A stretch of DNA of 64,000 nucleotides. Origin: Lysinibacillus pakistanensis (GTDB lineage: Bacteria; Bacillota; Bacilli; Bacillales_A; Planococcaceae). The notes beneath the pieces were generated by a model that saw nothing but the letters and a program-made list of their open reading frames with translations, was not told where the DNA came from and made no database searches. The stretch is from NCBI GenBank assembly GCA_001312325.1, contig BBDJ01000022.1, forward strand, positions 1 to 64,000, read 5' to 3'. Position 1 is the first letter of the stretch; every line of letters starts with the position of its first letter. This document shows, piece by piece, positions 9,471 to 20,570 of this stretch. A program made the translations under genes and the position numbers.

Positions 9471-11503
9471 ATGGAGTATCTTTTAAGCGAAGAATTATTT
9501 AATGAATTATTTATTGGCAAGGATTTTGTCTTTCTAATGAAAAAGGTAGGAGACGATTATCAATATATTCGCTTAAATCAAGCAGCTCAAGCTTTGTTAT
9601 CAGATAAGGCACTTGGGAAAATGCTTTCTACCGTTACCTCAAGTCACAATTTTTCAATTATTCAGCAATTTTATCATCAAGCCATTATGAAGCATGCTCA
9701 AATCGATTATGTGGATTATGCTTATTATAAATCGGAGATTCGAAAATATGAGACATCTGTTCGTCCGCTTACATACAAGGGCGACGACTATATTTTAGCC
9801 ATTACAAAAGAGATTCTCTATGACCGTAATATTGAGGATAAGTTTTTATTTATGCGCTCTATGTTTGACCATGCATTTTTCTCAACTGTCATTCTATCTG
9901 CAGAAGGGGCAGTTTATGAAGTAAATCCTAGCTTCATGGAAGACTTTGGATTAGATAACGATGCCGTAAAAAGGAAATTGTTTGTTGATTTACCAATTGT
10001 TCCTAATGATGAGAGAGAAAACATTCAAACTTTTCTACAAAGAGCTGCAATGGGCGAAAATATTGGGGAGAAACTTATCAAGCTCCATACATTGGATAAA
10101 AAAAAGAGCGCTTCTATTTAATGTCACTTTCTCCTGTTATGCAAGGAGATAATTCATTTGCGATTTTTCTTATTATGCAGGATTTCACACAGTTTACTGA
10201 GCAAAAAGCAGAATTACGTTTAAAATCGCATGGCTTAGAAGTTTTTAAGGCTGCGTTAAACTCTGCGACGGCCATTGCTATATGGGATGTTGATGGCATA
10301 ATAATTGAAGTAAATGATCTATTTTTAAATGCGTCAGGCTATACGGCGGAGGAGCTTATAGGTAAACCTTATACGTTAATCGAACCTAGTTACCATACAG
10401 AGGATTTAATGCACTTAATTAATGAAACGCTTGAAGCGGGGGACATTTGGCGAGGCGAGCTATGCTACCGTACAAAATATCATGCAGATTATTGGGTAGA
10501 AGCAGCAATTGTTCCGTTAAAAAAATGAAGTAGGCAGGACAGAACAATATTTATCCATTAACTATGATATTACGGACAAGAAAAGAATGTTAACGGAATT
10601 AAAAAAATATTGAACGCACATTTCGTCTAATAACTGAAAATACAAATGACTTGATTGTTATAACTAACGAGGATGGCATTATTATTTATGCTTCACCGTC
10701 CTATAGGATTTTTTTAGGCTATGAAAATGTAGATTTACAGGGTCAGTTTTACAGTGATATTGTTGATGAGGAAAGTAAAATGGCTTGGCAAACATTCTTA
10801 AATAATTATTCTGGACTAACGGATACACAATTTGAGCTATTACTCAAGGCCAAGGATGGTACACCTGTTTGGACAGAAGGAAACGTAACTGTTGTACATG
10901 ATCCTGAACGAGAAAAAGTTTCCCAAATTATGATGGTATCTCGTGAAATTACGCATCGAAAAGAACGAGAGAATGATTTATTATATTTAGCCTATCATGA
11001 TACGTTAACACAGCTACCCAATCGACGTTATTTATTAAAGGAGTTTCCAAAATTACTGGCAGAAGCACAAGAGACGGCTAATTGTTTGGCGATGCTTTAT
11101 ATAGATGGAGATGACTTTAAGGATGTAAATGATCATTATGGTCATGATACTGGCGATGACTTTATCCGAAAGTTTGGGCAAGTTTTAGTCAACTCTGTCA
11201 GAAGCCATGATTTAGTAATTCGTATTGGTGGCGATGAATTTATTGTCATTCTAACAGGGTTAACTAGAGATAGTGAAAAGCGAAAGGCTCAAATGATGCA
11301 TATTATTCAGCGCATCCGAGAAGAACTAAAAAAAAGGTTGGATTATTGAAAATAATTATTTTGCCCCGACTGCTTCGATCGGTGTTGCGTATTATCCTGA
11401 TCATGGAAAAAATTTAGATGAATTACTGGATTTAGCGGATCAGGCGCTCTATAAAGCGAAAGAATTTGGCAAAAATAAACTTTATATTACGGAAGCGCAT
11501 TAA
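9471..11503 (+). CDS. PAS-PAS-PAS-GGDEF diguanylate cyclase
   Basis: This soluble sensor would make cyclic-di-GMP. The restored protein is about 675 residues without membrane helices. Three PAS-type repeats are visible, with landmarks GAVYEVNPSFMEDFG, GIIIEVNDLFLNASGYTAEE and GIIIYASPSYRIFLGYE. A GGDEF domain starts at YLAYHDTLTQLPNRR. The active-site motif is the canonical RIGGDEF, and DGDDFKDVNDHYGHDTGDD supplies the metal-binding Asp. The product-inhibition R-x-x-D site is not apparent. The start ATG 9471 follows GGGGGTG. The frame breaks near 10098, 10520, 10601 and 11330. An EAL-type partner lies at 59 kb. Confidence 0.88.
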
Positions 11504-11504
11504 A

Positions 11505-11553
11505 AAAAAGTCTGTACAAACAAGTATTTGCTTGTGGTACAGACTTTTTATTT
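11505..11553 (+). terminator. rho-independent terminator after the GGDEF gene
   Basis: AAGTCTGTAC and GTACAGACTT form the stem with an inner CAAG/CTTG pair and a trailing TTTTTATTT. Confidence 0.9.
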
Positions 11554-11617
11554 GATGTTATGCTATAACATGATAAGGAGGAATTCCTTACCCCATATTA
11601 GAATAGAAGGTGGAAAA

Positions 11618-12292
11618 ATGCCTAAAAAGATACTTTTAGTGGAAGATGAAAAACATATCGCTCGCTTTGTAGAGCTAGAGTTAAAGCATGAGGGCTATGA
11701 TGTGTTGGTCACTTTTGATGGACGTGAAGGATTAGCTCTTGCTTCATCTGAGGATGTTGATGTTCTTTTATTAGATGTCATGCTTCCAGGCATAAATGGT
11801 ATTGAAATTTGTCGGCGCATACGAACGCAGTCAAATGTACCAATTATTTTGCTAACGGCACGTGACGCTGTGATGGATCGTGTAGCAGGTTTAGATGCAG
11901 GAGCAGATGACTACATTGTTAAACCATTTGCTATTGAAGAATTACTAGCTAGGATTCGAACAATTTTGCGCCGTGTAACACCAGACGAGCAAAATGGTGA
12001 GGCACTACAATTTCGCGATATTGTCATTGATGTAGCAGCCTACGAAGTACTTGTACAAGGAAAAAGGCTTGATTTAACGAAAACAGAATTTGATTTACTG
12101 AAATTATTAATGGAACATAAAAATAGAGTTTGTACGCGAGAGCTAATTTTAACTTCTGTTTGGGGTTATGAAACTGATATTGAAACAAATGTTGTAGATG
12201 TATACATACGGCATTTACGAACAAAACTACCAGGTGATATGAATGCCTATATTGAAACCGTTCGTGGAGTAGGGTATGTGATGCGAGAATGA
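11618..12292 (+). CDS. OmpR-family response regulator
   Basis: This is a 224-residue cytoplasmic DNA-binding regulator. The receiver domain has [10 protein letters not shown] for the acidic pocket, the phospho-acceptor Asp in LLLDVMLPG, Thr in LLTARD and Lys in DYIVKPF. The winged-helix output domain includes [15 protein letters not shown] and the recognition region [14 protein letters not shown], ending GVGYVMRE. The start at ATG 11618 is set by AGAAGGTGG; an upstream in-frame extension has no support. Its stop overlaps the start of the kinase gene by four bases, so the two are translationally coupled. It is closest in type to ArlR/YkoG regulators. Confidence 0.93.
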   Translation: MPKKILLVEDEKHIARFVELELKHEGYDVLVTFDGREGLALASSEDVDVLLLDVMLPGINGIEICRRIRTQSNVPIILLTARDAVMDRVAGLDAGADDYIVKPFAIEELLARIRTILRRVTPDEQNGEALQFRDIVIDVAAYEVLVQGKRLDLTKTEFDLLKLLMEHKNRVCTRELILTSVWGYETDIETNVVDVYIRHLRTKLPGDMNAYIETVRGVGYVMRE

Positions 12293-13687
12293 AAAAATTG
12301 AGAGAGATTTTTGTCAATCAATCATTGCAAAGAAAATGGATGTTTACGTCTAGTGCTGTTATCTTTTTTTTAGTTTTACAATCATTTGTATAGTCGTTTA
12401 TATTTCATTGCATACATGGCTATTAAATGATGAGCAGCTTAAAATTCAACGGACAAGCTATGATGTGGTGTCTTTTTTTTGAATCACAAGGACCCAATCT
12501 GACCATTCAGCAAATTCAACAAAACATAGGGCTTTTAAATTCCAGTGATCAAACAGTAATATTGTTTAATTTAGATAAAATAGAGGTTTTACGTATTGTT
12601 AATACTTCAGGGGTTAATAATCCCTCACAGACTGCTCCTCTTACGCAAATGGGGGAAATTGTTGAAATGACAATTGATAAAAAGGATGTTTATGTTATTA
12701 ATAAACCGATTCAGCTCGGTTTCTTTCGTGGATACATTCAGGTGATTCATCCATTATCAGGATTCCAGTCGTTGATGCATTATTTATTGACTGCCATGCT
12801 AATAGCAGGCTTAGGAGCTTTAGTATTATCCGCTTCAATTAGTTATTATCTAGCCAGTTATTTGATGAAGCCCCTACATGCTTTGCGTTCATCCATGAAA
12901 AACGTAATGGATAAAGGATTTAATGAACAAATTCAATTAACATACACGTCTCATGATGAAATAGGTGATCTCTTAAAAATGTATAATGCGATGATGAATG
13001 AACTGCAAATTTCGTTTACCCAGCAACAACAATTTGTTGCAGATGCATCTCATGAGCTACGAACACCTATTCAAGCTATTGAAGGACATCTATCTTTATT
13101 GAAAAGATGGGGAAAGGATGATCCAGAAATTCTTGAGGAATCTATTAATACATCATTAACTGAAGTTGCACGGATGCGCAAAATGATTGAGGAATTATTA
13201 GAGCTTGCACGTCGGGAGGAAAAAGATAGTAGCAGTGAGGCTAATGCAGTGGAAGTAATTGAAAGTGTTATCGAGGAAATGGAGCATCTTTATCCAGAAG
13301 CTCGAATCACGCTGTCTAAAAATGGAGAAATAGGTCTATTATTTATAACGGATAATGCGCTAAGTCAAATAGTACGTAATTTAGTTGAGAACGCCATTCG
13401 CTATTGTGAAAAAAATTCCGGAGATTCAAATTACATTATCAGTTGCTGGAAATGAAGCGCTTTTAAAAATAGAAGATAATGGAATTGGTATAGCGCAAGA
13501 AAATATACCTTTCATTTTCGATCGATTTTATCGGATTGATGAGGCTAGAAATCGTCAAAAAGGCGGTACAGGCTTAGGACTTAGTATCACAAAAATGTTG
13601 CTTGAAAAATATAATGGTTCTGTGGAAGTCAAGAGTGAGATAAATATTGGAACCGTTTTCTTCATTAAATTCCCGCTAAAATATTAA
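12289..13687 (+). CDS. sensor histidine kinase (ArlS/YkoH type)
   Basis: This is the membrane kinase partner of the regulator before it. Domain order is a first membrane helix (restored near 12350), an extracellular sensor of about 120 residues, a second helix ([20 protein letters not shown]), HAMP (residues around 12870-13000), HisKA and HATPase. The phosphorylated His is in [15 protein letters not shown]. The N box is [10 protein letters not shown]1 is DNGIGI, the F box is FDRFYRID and G2 is GGTGLGLSI, all present. ATG 12289 overlaps the regulator stop. The frame breaks near 12364, 12473 and 13411. The stimulus is unknown. Confidence 0.92.
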
Positions 13688-13923
13688 GAAAAATTCACGC
13701 TTTATTAAGTTATTTTAGCCTTTGCGAAAAAAAATTGCTTAATTTCCTAAAAAGAGTTGTATTTTTTTTGTGAAGAGTAGTAAGATTGAGATGGAAAAAA
13801 ACGTTCTTTAAAATATGGATAAGTTGTGTCAAACATCCTTTAAAAGAACGGAAAAATATTATATAATTAATTGTAATTTAATTAATGGAACTGCCGAAAG
13901 GCAAAATTTGGAGGTCATTTTTC

Positions 13924-16749
13924 ATGTCGAACAACGTTACAACTGTAAGTTCTCCATGGTCAGCTTTCTCTGGTCCTAACCTAGGATATGTGATGGAGCA
14001 ATACGACTTATTCTTACAGTCTCCTGAAGAAGTAGAACCGGAGTTAGTATTATTATTCCAACAATTTGGTGCACCAGTAGTAGTAGAAGGTGAAGTAGCG
14101 GTAGCTAATAGCACAGCGGCTCCTGCTGGCGATTACAAAAAAAGTATTAGCAGCTGTGAGATTAGCAGATGCAATCCGTACGCATGGTCATTTAGCGGCA
14201 GATATTTATCCTTTGAAAAACCGTGAACTACAAACAGCTCAAATTGAAGAAAGCGCGTTCAATCTAAGCGTTGCAGATTTAGCTGAAATTCCTGCAGCTA
14301 TCTTCTTCAAAGATGTGCCAGCAAACGTGAAAAATGGTAAGGATGCAATTGATTACTTAAAATCTGTTTATACAGATAAAGTGGCATTTGAATATAATCA
14401 CATCGCAGCAACAGAAGAACGTGATTGGATTCAAGCACAAATTGAAACAGGTTCATTTAAACAAGCATTATCTTCTGATGAGAAAAAAAGCATTATTAGA
14501 TCGCTTAACACGTGTTGAGAATTTTGAGAAGTTTATTCATAAAACTTTCGTTGGTCAAAAGCGTTTCTCAGGTGAAGGTTTAGATACACAAATCGTTTTA
14601 TTTGATGAAATTTTAAAAACAGCAGAAGCAAATAACGTAGAAAAAGTGCGTATTGGTATGGCACACCGTGGCCGTTTAAATGTATTAACTCATATTTTAA
14701 ATAAACCATATGACATGATGTTCTCTGATTTTGCACATGTTTCCAACGAATTATTTTTACCAGAGGATGGTCGACTTGAAATCACTAAAGGTTGGACAGG
14801 TGATGTAAAATACCACATGGGTGCTTCTTACAATCGCGAATCTGGTATGAACGTTAAACTTGCTTATAACCCTTCACACTTAGAAGTAGGAAACCCAGTT
14901 GTTTTAGGTACTACTCGTGCAGCTCAAGATGATACGTCTAAGCCAGGTCAAGCAATTTTTAATCGAACAAAAGGATTAGGTATTCTTGTACATGGTGACG
15001 CGGCATTCCCAGGTCAAGGGATTGTAACAGAGGTTCTTAACTTTGCGAAAACAGAAGGATTCACAACGGGTGGTACAATTCACATCATTGCAAACAATAT
15101 GATTGGATTTACAACTGAACAACAAGATTCTCGTTCATCTGTTTATTCTTCTGACCCAGCAAAAGGTTATGAAGTACCAGTTATCCATGTGAATGCAGAT
15201 AGTCCTGAGGCTGTATCATTAGTTGGTCGTTTTGCAGCTAGCTACCGTCAAAAATTCGGTAAAGATATTATCGTTGACTTAATTGGTTACCGTCGTCACG
15301 GTCACAATGAAACAGATGATCCAACTGTAACAAACCCAGAAACATATAAATTAGTAGCTCAACATGAAACTGTTCGTGCTTTATATGGCGCACAATTAGT
15401 AGCAGAGGGTGTTGTTTCGACAGATGATGTTGCGGCATTAGATGCAGCAATTTATGCAGAAATGCAAGCTTCTTATGATCATGTTAAAGAAATGGCTGCT
15501 AAAGATGAGCACAAACATTTAGAAATGCCAGAAGAATTAAAGGTAGAGTTCCCACAAATTGATACAGCAGTTGGTGCGGAGCGTCTAGAAACAATAAATG
15601 AAGAGCTTTTAGTGTTTGAAGAAAAGTTCGAGCCACAGAAAAAAACTTGGTAAGATTTTAGAAAAACGTCGTGAAGCATTTGCTTCTGCAAAAATTGATT
15701 GGGGCCATGCTGAAACTTTAGCCTATGCTACGATTATTCAAGACGGCACTCCAGTTCGTTTTACAGGGCAGGATGCACAACGTGGCACGTTCTCGCAACG
15801 TCACTTAGTATTACATGATAAAAACAATGGTAATGTATTTACACCACTTCACCATATTTCTGGTGCAAATGCATCATTTACAGTACACAACTCTCCACTG
15901 ACAGAAGCTGGGGTAGTAGGCTTTGAATATGGGTATAATTTAGAAAATGGCCATGTACTATCAGTTTGGGAAGCTCAATTTGGTGACTTTGCTAATATGG
16001 CACAAGTGATGTTCGATAACTTTATTTCAGGTGCACGTGCTAAATGGGGTCAAAAATCCGGTTTAGTCATTCTTTTACCTCATGGTTATGAAGGCCAAGG
16101 TCCAGAGCACTCTTCAAGCCGTATGGAACGTTATTTACAAATGTCAGCAGAAAATAACTGGTTCGTAGCAAACTGCTCAAATGCAGGTAACTACTACCAC
16201 TTATTACGTCGTCAAGCAGCGCTGCTAGGAACTGAAGGTGTTCGTCCACTTGTGGTTGTATCACCTAAATACCTACTTCGTCACCCATTAGCTGCAGCGA
16301 ATGCTGAGCAATTAGCAAATGGTTCATTCCAAGAGGTAATTGAACAACCAGGTCTAGGTTCAAAACCAGAAGCTGTAGAGCGCATTGTACTTGGTACTGG
16401 TAAAGTGATGATCGACATTGCAGACCGTATTAAAGACGGTGAAGGTTTCGATCACTTACACATTATTCGTGTAGAACAACTTTACCCATTCCCAAAAGAG
16501 CAAGTTGCTGGTATTATTGCTAAGTATCCGAATGTTAAAGAAGTAGTATGGGTACAGGAAGAACCGAAAAACCAAGGTACTTGGAATTATGCATTAGAAA
16601 CACTTTATGAACTTTCAGAAGGTAAAAAGCTTCGTTATGTAGGTCGCCCTGCAATGAGCTCTACTTCAGAAGGTGATGCAGATTCTCATAAAGCTGCTCA
16701 AGCCGCAGTTGTAGAAGAAGCGGTTGCTGAGCCTGTAAAGGTTAAATAA
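13924..16749 (+). CDS. odhA: 2-oxoglutarate dehydrogenase E1 component
   Basis: This thiamine-diphosphate enzyme of the TCA cycle decarboxylates 2-oxoglutarate and transfers succinyl to the E2 lipoyl arm. The protein of about 942 residues begins SPWSAFSGPNLGYVMEQY, the conserved N-terminal segment. The core contains RIGMAHRGRLNVL, then HGDAAFPGQG (ThDP and magnesium region), GYRRHGHNETDDP, and the C-terminal transketolase-like half with HHISGANASF, LLPHGYEGQGPEHSSSR and VWVQEEPKNQG. The start ATG 13924 follows TTTGGAGG. The frame breaks near 14138, 14482 and 15641. odhB follows 90 bases later, presumably in the same transcript. Confidence 0.97.
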
Positions 16750-16839
16750 TCATATATTAATTTTTGAAGCCGGGCTGCTTGCTTAGGCGGGTGGCCCTTC
16801 TATGTGCATTATGCACGTTAATTAAAGGAGGAAATGAAA

Positions 16840-18077
16840 GTGGCTGAAATTAAAGTCCCTGAATTAGCAGAATCGATTACAGAAGGAAGTATCGCACAAT
16901 GGGTAAAAAAAAGTGGGCGATCGCGTTGAGAAAGGTGAATTCATCGTTGAGCTTGAAACAGATAAAGTAAACGCTGAAATTATTTCCGAAGAAGCAGGTG
17001 TCTTAACTCAAATTTTAGCTGAGGAAGGCGATACTGTACTTGTTGGTCAAGTTATCGCAGTTGTAGAAGCAGGCGAAGGTGCAGCACCAGCTCCAGCTGC
17101 TCCAGCAGAAGCAACACCAGCGCAAGCAGTACCACAAGCAGCACCTGCCCCAGTTGCGGCAGCTCCAGTTGTGGAAGAAACTTCTGGTGAGCGTGTAATC
17201 GCATCTCCAGCAGCACGTAAACTTGCTCGTGAAAAAGGTATTGATCTTGCTGCTGTATCTCCAGTAGACCCACAAGGTCGTGTACGTGTCCAAGACGTGG
17301 CAGCTCATGGGACAGCTCCAGTAGCAACAGCGCAAGCTCCAGCAGCGCCAAAAGCGGTAGCGGCTGTAGATGAATCACGTGTAACAGTAGAAAAAAATGA
17401 GTCGTCGTCGCCAAACAATTGCGAAACGTACTTGAAGTAAAACAATCTACTGCAATGTTAACTACATTTAACGAAGTTGATATGACAAATGTTATGGCTT
17501 TACGTTCTCGTAAAAAAAGACCAATTCTTCGAGTCAACAGGCTCTAAACTTGGTTTCATGTCATTCTTCACAAAAGCAGTAGTAGCAGCACTTAAAAAAA
17601 TACCCATATGTGAACGCACAAATCGTTGGTGACGAAATTCACTTAAACAACTTCTTTGATATTGGTGTAGCTGTATCGACAGAAGAAGGTTTAGTGGTAC
17701 CAGTTGTACGTGATGCTGACCGTAAAAACTTTGCTGAAATTGAAGATGCCATTGCGGACCTAGCGAAAAAAAGCTCGCGACAAAAAAATTAGGTTTAGCA
17801 GATCTTCAAGGTGGCTCATTCACGATTACAAATGGTGGTGTATTTGGTTCATTAATGTCTACACCTATCATGAATGGTACACAAGCTGGTATCTTAGGTA
17901 TGCACTCCATCAAAAAAACGTCCGGTTGAAGTGAATGGTGAAGTAGAAATTCGCCCAATGATGTACCTAGCGCTTTCTTATGACCACCGTATTATCGATG
18001 GTAAAGATTCTGTAGGCTTCCTTAAAACAGTAAAAGAATTACTTGAAAACCCAGAAGATTTATTATTAAATTCTTAA
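16840..18077 (+). CDS. odhB: dihydrolipoyl succinyltransferase E2 of 2-oxoglutarate dehydrogenase
   Basis: This is the core of the complex; it carries succinyl on a lipoyl-lysine and transfers it to CoA. The lipoyl domain has [11 protein letters not shown] with the modified Lys. An Ala/Pro-rich hinge follows (17075-17175), then the E1/E3-binding domain [16 protein letters not shown] and the catalytic domain ending [13 protein letters not shown] with the active-site His and Asp. GTG 16840 is preferred over the in-frame ATG 16834, because AAAGGAGG ends only one base before that ATG. About eight breaks occur (16904, 17393, 17428, 17512, 17595, 17766, 17780, 17912). The one near 17428 is a two-base loss, not a long run. 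Confidence 0.96.
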
Positions 18078-18082
18078 TTTCC

Positions 18083-18116
18083 AAAGCCCTGCGATTTGTG
18101 CAGGGCTTTTTCTTTT
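18083..18116 (+). terminator. rho-independent terminator of odhAB
   Basis: AAAGCCCTG pairs with CAGGGCTTT, followed by a T-rich tail. Confidence 0.92.
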
Positions 18117-18124
18117 ATATGCAA

Positions 18125-18220
18125 GATAGAATTAGCTGATAGAAATGCCAAAATGGTGGATAGAATCCCCAAAGTAGTGGATAGAACCTTCAACGTGATG
18201 GATAGAAACATTGTACGGTG
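18125..18220 (+). repeat. 21-bp direct repeat array with GATAGAA core
   Basis: GATAGAA occurs at 18125, 18138, 18159, 18180 and 18201. The last four are spaced exactly 21 bases apart, each followed by a similar 14-base variable part ending in a GTG-like triplet. The period is a multiple of three and one frame stays open, giving the heptad VDRxPKV-like repeat (DRNAKMV, DRIPKVV, DRTFNVM) until a stop at about 18221. No start codon or ribosome site leads into it. Confidence 0.8.
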
Positions 18221-18396
18221 AACACCATTGTTCTTAAAGGTACTTTTGGAATGCTAATTTCACTATCAATGGTAATAATTTGCGATTTTTTTCACTAAAA
18301 ATTCAATATATTTGCTTACATTGCAAAAGTAAATAATGGATTTATAATAGATAAAACCCTAATATTGTCATTAATCAGAAAAATGATAAAATTATC

Positions 18397-18426
18397 TTGA
18401 CGAATAAGTTCGTTTTATAGTAGTAT
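18397..18426 (+). promoter_or_regulatory. likely sigma-A promoter of the lysine riboswitch transcript
   Basis: TTGACG at 18397-18402 and TAGTAT at 18421-18426 are 18 bases apart, about 45 bases before the riboswitch. Confidence 0.55.
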
Positions 18427-18464
18427 CTAGATATCAATTAAATAAACAAACCTCACATTAATTT

Positions 18465-18655
18465 TGTTGTGAGGTAGAGGCGCGGTATTTATTAGTCCAT
18501 TGTTGAGTACAAGCAAGCGAAGACGCAATGGAGAAGGAAATATCGCCGAAGTATAAAAGGAGCTCGTACTTTTATACTGGGTCTGCAGTGAATAAGTGCA
18601 GGACTGTCCTAGTAAGTTGCTTTCCACATTTACTAGGTTGTGCTATCTCGGAAAC
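18465..18655 (+). ncRNA. lysine riboswitch (L-box)
   Basis: The sequence matches the L-box layout. GTGAGGTAGAGGCGCGG is on the 5' side, then GACGCAATGGAGAAGGAAAT and CGCCGAAG, GGGTCTGCAGTGAATAAGTG with GGACTGTC, and TGCTATCTCGG as the closing 3' strand. These blocks occur in the order seen in the lysC leader of Bacillus subtilis. With a terminator hairpin 45 bases later and the ABC transporter genes after that, lysine binding should favour termination and shut down the importer. Confidence 0.93.
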
Positions 18656-18698
18656 ATGGAAATTATAGTGAGGATTTGGGCAACTGTCAATTAAAGGT

Positions 18699-18731
18699 AA
18701 GACCTAAGTTCAAAGCTTAGGTCTTTTTTTA
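18699..18731 (+). terminator. riboswitch-controlled terminator
   Basis: AAGACCTAAG pairs with CTTAGGTCTT and is followed by T8. It sits between the L-box and the first transporter gene, so it is the expression platform rather than an end-of-gene terminator. Confidence 0.88.
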
Positions 18732-18773
18732 GTACAGTTGTCTTATTTTTTTTACAGAAAAGGGGAGTTTTTC

Positions 18774-19642
18774 ATGAAAAGAAAATGGTTGTTAGTAATG
18801 ATCTCTATTATGACGGCAATTGTGCTAGCTGCTTGTGGTGCTGGCGACAAAAAGGATTCAGGTAAATCTGGAGATGCTGGTGCTGATGTAGGTGGATCAG
18901 AAGATGGTGGACAATTCCGTATTGGGATGGAAGCTGGTTATCCTCCATTCAATTGGACACAGCAAAATGATGCAAATGGCGCAGTAAAAATTGCAGATAA
19001 TGCAGAGTATGCAGGCGGCTATGATGTTCAAATGGCCAAAAAAATCGCTGAAGGTTTAGGAAAAGAATTAGTGATTGTCAAAATGGAATGGGATGGTTTA
19101 GTGCCAGCACTTCAATCCAATAAAATTGATGCTATTATTGCTGGGATGTCTCCTACTGAGGAACGTAAGCAAACGATTGATTTCACTGAAAACTACTATA
19201 CTTCTGATTTTGTAATGGTTATTAAAAAAAAGGGAGTAAATATGAAAAAGCAAAATCAATTCAGGATTTCTCCGGTGCTAAAATTACTTCACAATTAAAC
19301 ACTTCAAACTACAATGTGATTGACCAAATCAAAGATGTACAAAAGCAAACTGCTATGGATAACTTCCCAGCAATGCGTGTAGCTCTAGAGGCTGGCAAAA
19401 TTGATGGCTATGTAGCAGAACGTCCTGAAGGTATTTCAGCTGCAGCAGCTAATGGTAAATTCGCATATGTAGCGTTTGAAGAAGGCTTTGATACAGATCC
19501 TTCTAACACATCCATCGCAGTTGGTTTACGTAAAGGTGATGCAAATCTTGACAAAATCAATGAAATTTTAAAAGGAATTTCAGAAGATGACCGCCAAACA
19601 ATTATGGAAGAAGCAATTCAGCAACAACCAGCAGCGCAATAA
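18774..19642 (+). CDS. amino acid ABC transporter substrate-binding lipoprotein, predicted lysine
   Basis: This extracellular lipoprotein captures an amino acid for import. The signal peptide ends in the lipobox VLAACG, followed by a Gly/Asp/Ser-rich linker. The SBP_bac_3 fold shows GMEAGYPPFNW, GYDVQMAKKIAEGLGKEL, ALQSNKIDAIIAGMSPTEER and YVAERPEG. The start ATG 18774 follows AAGGGGAG. The frame breaks near 19224. The family covers polar amino acids. Lysine is inferred from the L-box that controls the operon. Confidence 0.9.
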
Positions 19643-19649
19643 CATGAAT

Positions 19650-19685
19650 GCACGGACTCTTTGCTAGTCCGTGCAATGTCATTTC
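19650..19685 (+). terminator. hairpin after the binding-protein gene
   Basis: GCACGGACT and AGTCCGTGC form a perfect 9-bp stem without a strong T-run. It more probably stabilises or partly attenuates the transcript, giving more binding protein than permease, than ends it. Confidence 0.55.
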
Positions 19686-19831
19686 ATCATTATTCAATGA
19701 GAACCTCTCTAAATAATGATAATGTCTTAGCTAAACATTTCATAAAATAGTAGAACAATCGTGTTTATCATGGCAGATAGCTAGGATTATAAAGAAGAAA
19801 CAAGCAACACTATGTTGTTAGGAGGAACATC

Positions 19832-20558
19832 ATGAGTCTTGAATGGATTATCTCTATTGTAGAGAACAACTGGCAAATGTTTTTACGAGGTGCGTATTAT
19901 ACCTTATTGATTTCGAGTATTAGTACAATTATTGGTGCATTTATCGGATTTTTCATCGGGATTATGCATACCATTCCGGTTCGTAAAAAAAGGTGTAAAG
20001 TTTTACAGTTTAAAGCTGATTAATTTTATACTAACATGCTATGTTGAATTCTTCCGTGGTACACCAATGATTGTACAAGCGATGGTTGTCTTCTACGGAT
20101 TGGATATAGCATTTGGTATCGACATGCATTTTATTACAGCAGGTATTTTAGTAGTTTCTTTGAATACCGGTGCCTATATGGCTGAAATAGTGCGTGGTGG
20201 TATTGTTTCAATTGATAAAGGTCAATATGAGGCAGCTTCAGCTATCGGTATGAATCATTTCAAAATCATGCTGCATGTTGTACTGCCACAGGTTGCGCGA
20301 AATGTATTACCTGCAACAGGGAACCAATTAATTATGAATATTAAGGATACTGCTGTTTTAAACGTTATCGGGGTAACAGAATTGTTCTTCCAAACAAAAT
20401 CAATTGCAGGGAATAACTTCCGCTATTTTGAATCATTCTTTGTAGCTTGTGTTCTTTACTTTATTATGACATTTACGGCATCACGAATTTTACTATATGT
20501 TGAAAAACGACTTGATGGACCAGATGCCTATCAAAAAGAACAGAAAGAAGCGATATAG
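19832..20558 (+). CDS. amino acid ABC transporter permease
   Basis: This membrane subunit of the importer belongs to the HisM/GlnP type, about 240 residues. Several helices are visible (YYTLLISSISTIIGAFIGFF, ITAGILVVSLNTGAYMAEI, FFVACVLYFIMTFTASRILL). The EAA loop that docks the ATPase reads YEAASAIGMNHFKIMLHVVL. The start ATG 19832 follows TAGGAGG. The frame breaks at the A-run near 19985. The ATPase gene begins 12 bases after its stop. Confidence 0.93.
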
Positions 20559-20570
20559 GGGGACGCACAA

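Noticed and set aside
17052..17537. Long open frames on the complementary strand within odhB
   Set aside because: They are shadows of the Ala/Pro-rich hinge and lipoyl coding sequence, with Leu- and Trp-rich nonsense composition and no ribosome site.
13924..18077. odhA and odhB as pseudogenes
   Set aside because: Their breaks fall almost entirely on A runs, as in other core genes across the window, and every motif is intact on either side.
18125..18220. CRISPR array
   Set aside because: Units are only 21 bases with a 7-base conserved core, with no palindromic repeat, no uniform spacers and no cas genes.
18427..18627. Open frame antisense to the lysine riboswitch
   Set aside because: It is explained by the structured RNA on the other strand and has no start signal.
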